From JANWKA01 sp035533815 (lineage in GTDB: Bacteria > Bacteroidota > Bacteroidia > Chitinophagales > Chitinophagaceae), in contig DATLTB010000016.1 of assembly GCA_035533815.1 (NCBI GenBank), positions 1-9,616 of the forward strand: a stretch of 9,616 bases of DNA. The letters are read 5' to 3'. Below, in pieces: positions 7,085 to 9,616 of the stretch (position 1 is the stretch's first letter; every line of letters starts with the position of its first letter). The position numbers and the translations under genes were made by a program. The notes below the pieces were generated by a model. It had not been told where the DNA came from. It did not search any database and worked only from the letters and a program-made list of their open reading frames with translations.

Positions 7085-7255
7085 TTGTATAACCTACTTC
7101 AAAACGTCAAATATTCCTGGTAATATACCATCATGCAATGGGCATTTTCAGGGTCTAACCACGGATCAAATTATTCAACTTCCCTGAAGAAATAATTATC
7201 TTGCAGGTTTTCTGATACCTGATAGGATATCCATTCTTCATTTTATTGCTGAATC

Positions 7256-8326
7256 ATGAAACAAATACGAATATACTGTCTGGCTTTCATCCCCTTTCTA
7301 CTCACCCGGCAGGGATTTTCTCAGGATTACCATTCCGAGAATCTTTTCTATATGGGAGAATCATCCGAAAGTTACCAGAGTTTCCTGCAACATGCCGATC
7401 AGATATCCATTATATGCCCGGCCACTTTCAGCATTGATAGTGTCGGGGTAATCACCGGAGGGGTCGATCACCGGGTATTGGAAACCGCCACTGAATATGG
7501 AGTTAAGGTAATGCCCCTTTTCGCATATTTCAATCAACAGGGTATTCATGAACTGCTTATGGACAGGGCAGCCAGACTGGAAGCTATCCGCCTAATGCTG
7601 TTTTATGCCCATATTTACCATTTTTATGGCTGGCAAATGGATCTGGAGAATGTCAATTTCCGGGATAAGGCTCATTATACCTATTTTTTCAGGCAGGCAG
7701 CTGACAGCTTACATGCTCATGGTCTGATCATCTCCATGGCCATAGTTAAATCCGATCAGCCTGCCCCTGATGCGGGAAACTACAGTTTCCAGCGGTATAT
7801 GTATGAAAACTGGACCGGCGCTTTTGACCTAACAGCCATTGCTAAAGCGGCTGATTTTATTTCTTTTATGACTTATGATCAGCATATGGCACTGACTCCT
7901 CCGGGTCCGGTTGCAGGAATGCCCTGGTTTAAAAAAGACCTGAATTATCTGATCAGCCTGGGGATTCCCAGGGAAAAGATTTCCCTGGGAATCCCTGCTT
8001 ATTCCGATTACTGGTTCCCCACAGGCGATCCTTGGATGGGTGCCAGGTCTACCCGGGATGAGATTAGTTATTCCAAAGCCTTAGACTTGCTGGGGAGATA
8101 CGGAGCTACAAAATTATGGATGCCCAACCAGAAAGTGTATTATGCGAGGTGGGAGGAAGGAGGGATATTCAACTGGCTTTTTATGGAAGATGCCAGGTCC
8201 TTTATGGCTAAATTTGATGTGGCCAGGCAACAAAAGCTCCTGGGAATATCCGTTTGGTTGATTGGCATGGAAGATCCAGGTATTTGGTCTGACCTGAAAA
8301 CTGCCCACACCGTAAAAATCCAATAA
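7256..8326 (+). CDS. Exported glycoside hydrolase family 18-type protein
   Basis: The 356-residue product has a signal peptide at residues 1-22 (hydrophobic 7-16, GFS before Gln23). The rest reads as one TIM barrel of the GH18 type, closest in style to the YaaH/SleL group. The catalytic strand is FYGWQMDLENVNF, with Asp129 and the general acid Glu131 present. Of the canonical DxxDxDxE, the first two Asp are Tyr124 and Gln127. FMTYDQH (204-210) supplies the Tyr and Asp of the M-x-Y-D motif. SLGIPAYSDYW and GISVWLIGMEDPGIW (330-344, Trp334) close the barrel. GH18 enzymes cleave beta-1,4-linked N-acetylglucosamine by substrate-assisted catalysis, so chitin, peptidoglycan or glycoprotein glycans are candidates. 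No carbohydrate-binding or LysM domain is present. Gene fsr follows after 19 nt, so the two are probably co-transcribed. Confidence 0.8.
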   Translation: MKQIRIYCLAFIPFLLTRQGFSQDYHSENLFYMGESSESYQSFLQHADQISIICPATFSIDSVGVITGGVDHRVLETATEYGVKVMPLFAYFNQQGIHELLMDRAARLEAIRLMLFYAHIYHFYGWQMDLENVNFRDKAHYTYFFRQAADSLHAHGLIISMAIVKSDQPAPDAGNYSFQRYMYENWTGAFDLTAIAKAADFISFMTYDQHMALTPPGPVAGMPWFKKDLNYLISLGIPREKISLGIPAYSDYWFPTGDPWMGARSTRDEISYSKALDLLGRYGATKLWMPNQKVYYARWEEGGIFNWLFMEDARSFMAKFDVARQQKLLGISVWLIGMEDPGIWSDLKTAHTVKIQ

Positions 8327-8345
8327 CCTATTATCGGGTTGGTAC

Positions 8346-9587
8346 ATGGAAACACCCGTTCAGATTAAATCTTCTTCGGAAAATGACCCCATCACCGCAG
8401 AGAAAACGATTTTCTCGGTCCTGATCGCTATCAGTTTTTCTCACCTGCTGAATGACACCATGCAGTCCCTGATCCCCTCGATCTATCCCTTGGTGAAAAC
8501 TGCTTTCCGGTTGAATTTTGCGCAGGTAGGCCTGATCACGCTAACTTTTCAATTAACTGCCTCCCTGCTCCAGCCCCTGGTGGGCCTTTTTACAGACCGC
8601 CATCCCCTCCCATTCTCTTTAGCTGCCGGAATGGGATTCACTTTGCTGGGACTGGTATCTCTGGCGGTGGCGGGAAGTTTTGGTATGCTCCTATTATCTG
8701 TGGGAATGGTAGGACTGGGTTCCGCCGTTTTCCATCCCGAATCCTCCAGGCTGGCTCATATGGCTTCCGGCGGAAAACATGGAATGGCACAATCCCTTTT
8801 TCAGCTTGGTGGAAATACCGGTTCTTCCATTGGGCCGCTGGTGGCTGCAGCGATCATCGTTCCCTATGGCCGGTTTTACGTGATCTGGTTTTCTCTCGCT
8901 GCACTGATCGGCATGCTGGTACTTTGGAGAGTGGGAGGTTGGTACCGGGACAATCTTTCCCGGTTCAAGAAAAAGGCCAGGGTCATTGTATTGAACACCA
9001 GCCCTGCCTTGTCTTCCCGGAAGGTCAGCATATCTTTGTTCATCCTGTTGGCCCTGATCTTTTCCAAGTTTTTTTACTTATCCAGCATGACCAGCTATTA
9101 TACTTTTTACCTGATGGAAAAATTCCATATCTCATTGCAAAATTCCCAGATCCACCTGTTCATATTTCTTTTTGCAGTAGCCCTCGGTACCATGATCGGA
9201 GGACCTCTCGGGGATCGGATCGGGAGAAAATATGTCATCTGGGCATCGATTCTCGGGGTTGCTCCATTTACACTCCTGATGCCACATGCTGACCTGCTCT
9301 GGACAAGTATTCTTTCTGTGATCATTGGCCTGATCCTGTCTTCCGCTTTTCCAGCTATCCTGGTATATGCCCAGGAGTTGGTTCCCGGGAAAGTGGGAAT
9401 GATCTCGGGGTTATTTTTTGGACTGGCCTTTGGCATGGGCGGTTTGGGGTCCGCTCTCCTGGGCGTACTGGCTGACAAAACCAGCTTACGGTTCGTCTAT
9501 GAAGTTTGCGCATTTTTGCCTTTTATCGGATTGCTGACCGGATTTTTACCCAATATCGGTTCAGCCAGAAAAGCCTTGTCTGACTAA
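8346..9587 (+). CDS. fsr: MFS exporter, fosmidomycin-resistance (Fsr) type
   Basis: The 413-residue product is a 12-helix major facilitator of the Fsr subfamily and lies in the inner membrane. Diagnostic stretches are SHLLNDTMQSLIPSIYPL (32-49), TLTFQLTASLLQPLVG (65-80), FHPESSRLAHMASGGKHG (129-146), FQLGGNTGSSIGP (152-164), IFSKFFYLSSMTSYYTFYL (238-256), GGPLGDRIGRKYVIW (285-299, the MFS loop motif) and YAQELVPGKVGMISGLFFG (341-359). From memory these match Escherichia coli Fsr closely along the whole length, which is about the same (406 residues in E. coli). Fsr exports fosmidomycin by proton antiport, and its natural substrate is unknown. The ATG at 8346 lies 19 nt after the GH18 stop, and no terminator or promoter is evident between them. 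It is not known whether this copy confers resistance here. Confidence 0.92.
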   Translation: METPVQIKSSSENDPITAEKTIFSVLIAISFSHLLNDTMQSLIPSIYPLVKTAFRLNFAQVGLITLTFQLTASLLQPLVGLFTDRHPLPFSLAAGMGFTLLGLVSLAVAGSFGMLLLSVGMVGLGSAVFHPESSRLAHMASGGKHGMAQSLFQLGGNTGSSIGPLVAAAIIVPYGRFYVIWFSLAALIGMLVLWRVGGWYRDNLSRFKKKARVIVLNTSPALSSRKVSISLFILLALIFSKFFYLSSMTSYYTFYLMEKFHISLQNSQIHLFIFLFAVALGTMIGGPLGDRIGRKYVIWASILGVAPFTLLMPHADLLWTSILSVIIGLILSSAFPAILVYAQELVPGKVGMISGLFFGLAFGMGGLGSALLGVLADKTSLRFVYEVCAFLPFIGLLTGFLPNIGSARKALSD

Positions 9588-9616
9588 AAAAAAAGGAAAA
9601 AATGCACCGTTCTGGT
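9588..9616 (+). other. A-rich leader and possible start of a further gene
   Basis: After the fsr stop comes an A-rich run with AAGG at 9593-9596, then ATG at 9602-9604, five bases on. The spacing fits a ribosome binding site, but only five codons are visible before the window ends, so the gene is a guess. Confidence 0.25.

Noticed and set aside
7118..7145. Short hairpins after the Ntn hydrolase gene (TGGTA-ATA-TACCA, then ATGC-aatgg-GCAT plus TTT)
   Set aside because: The stems are only 5 and 4 bp, the first has no T-run and the second is too weak. Not enough to call a terminator.
8924..9478. Open frames on both strands inside the fsr gene
   Set aside because: The Fsr protein reads through the whole region with family motifs end to end. 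The other frames are by-products of its composition.

Overview
The window looks like chromosomal DNA of a Bacteroidota bacterium, probably close to the Chitinophagia/Sphingobacteriia. This is inferred from the type of exported proteins (beta-helix plus EYYVDTDPG-repeat pair, secreted YncE-like propeller), A-rich leaders with little Shine-Dalgarno signal before most ATGs, and TAnnTTTG-like promoter elements. I see no rRNA, tRNA, CRISPR array, insertion sequence or phage gene.

Layout. (1) Bases 1-1761, minus strand: a beta-helix surface protein followed after 58 nt by a gene that runs off the left edge. The second gene starts with a signal peptide and then carries near-identical 82-residue repeats with an exact 246-bp period. 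(2) Bases 1762-2318: a 557-nt gene-free divergent region with two promoter-like motifs and a perfect 9-bp inverted repeat. (3) Bases 2319-3350, plus: a secreted YncE-like beta-propeller. Its stop lies 3 nt from the stop of the convergent gene at 3354-4673 (minus), a flavin amine oxidase. (4) Bases 4816-9587, plus: four genes in one direction, namely a lipoprotein with an RbsD/FucU-like fold, an exported Ntn hydrolase of the phospholipase B-like/C45 group, an exported GH18-type glycoside hydrolase, and an Fsr-type major facilitator exporter.

How the genes work together. The minus-strand pair is probably one transcription unit making two cell-surface or secreted proteins, with a type IX sorting signal expected beyond the left edge. 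GH18 and fsr are 19 nt apart and probably co-transcribed. The other genes are 171-242 nt apart and need not share a transcript. Five of the eight genes (both minus-strand surface proteins, YncE, the Ntn hydrolase and GH18) have ordinary signal peptides, and a sixth has a lipoprotein signal, so the region is mainly envelope and extracellular functions. No single pathway ties them together. The most unusual item is the RbsD/FucU-like fold carried on a lipoprotein signal, because the classical members of that family are cytoplasmic sugar mutarotases.
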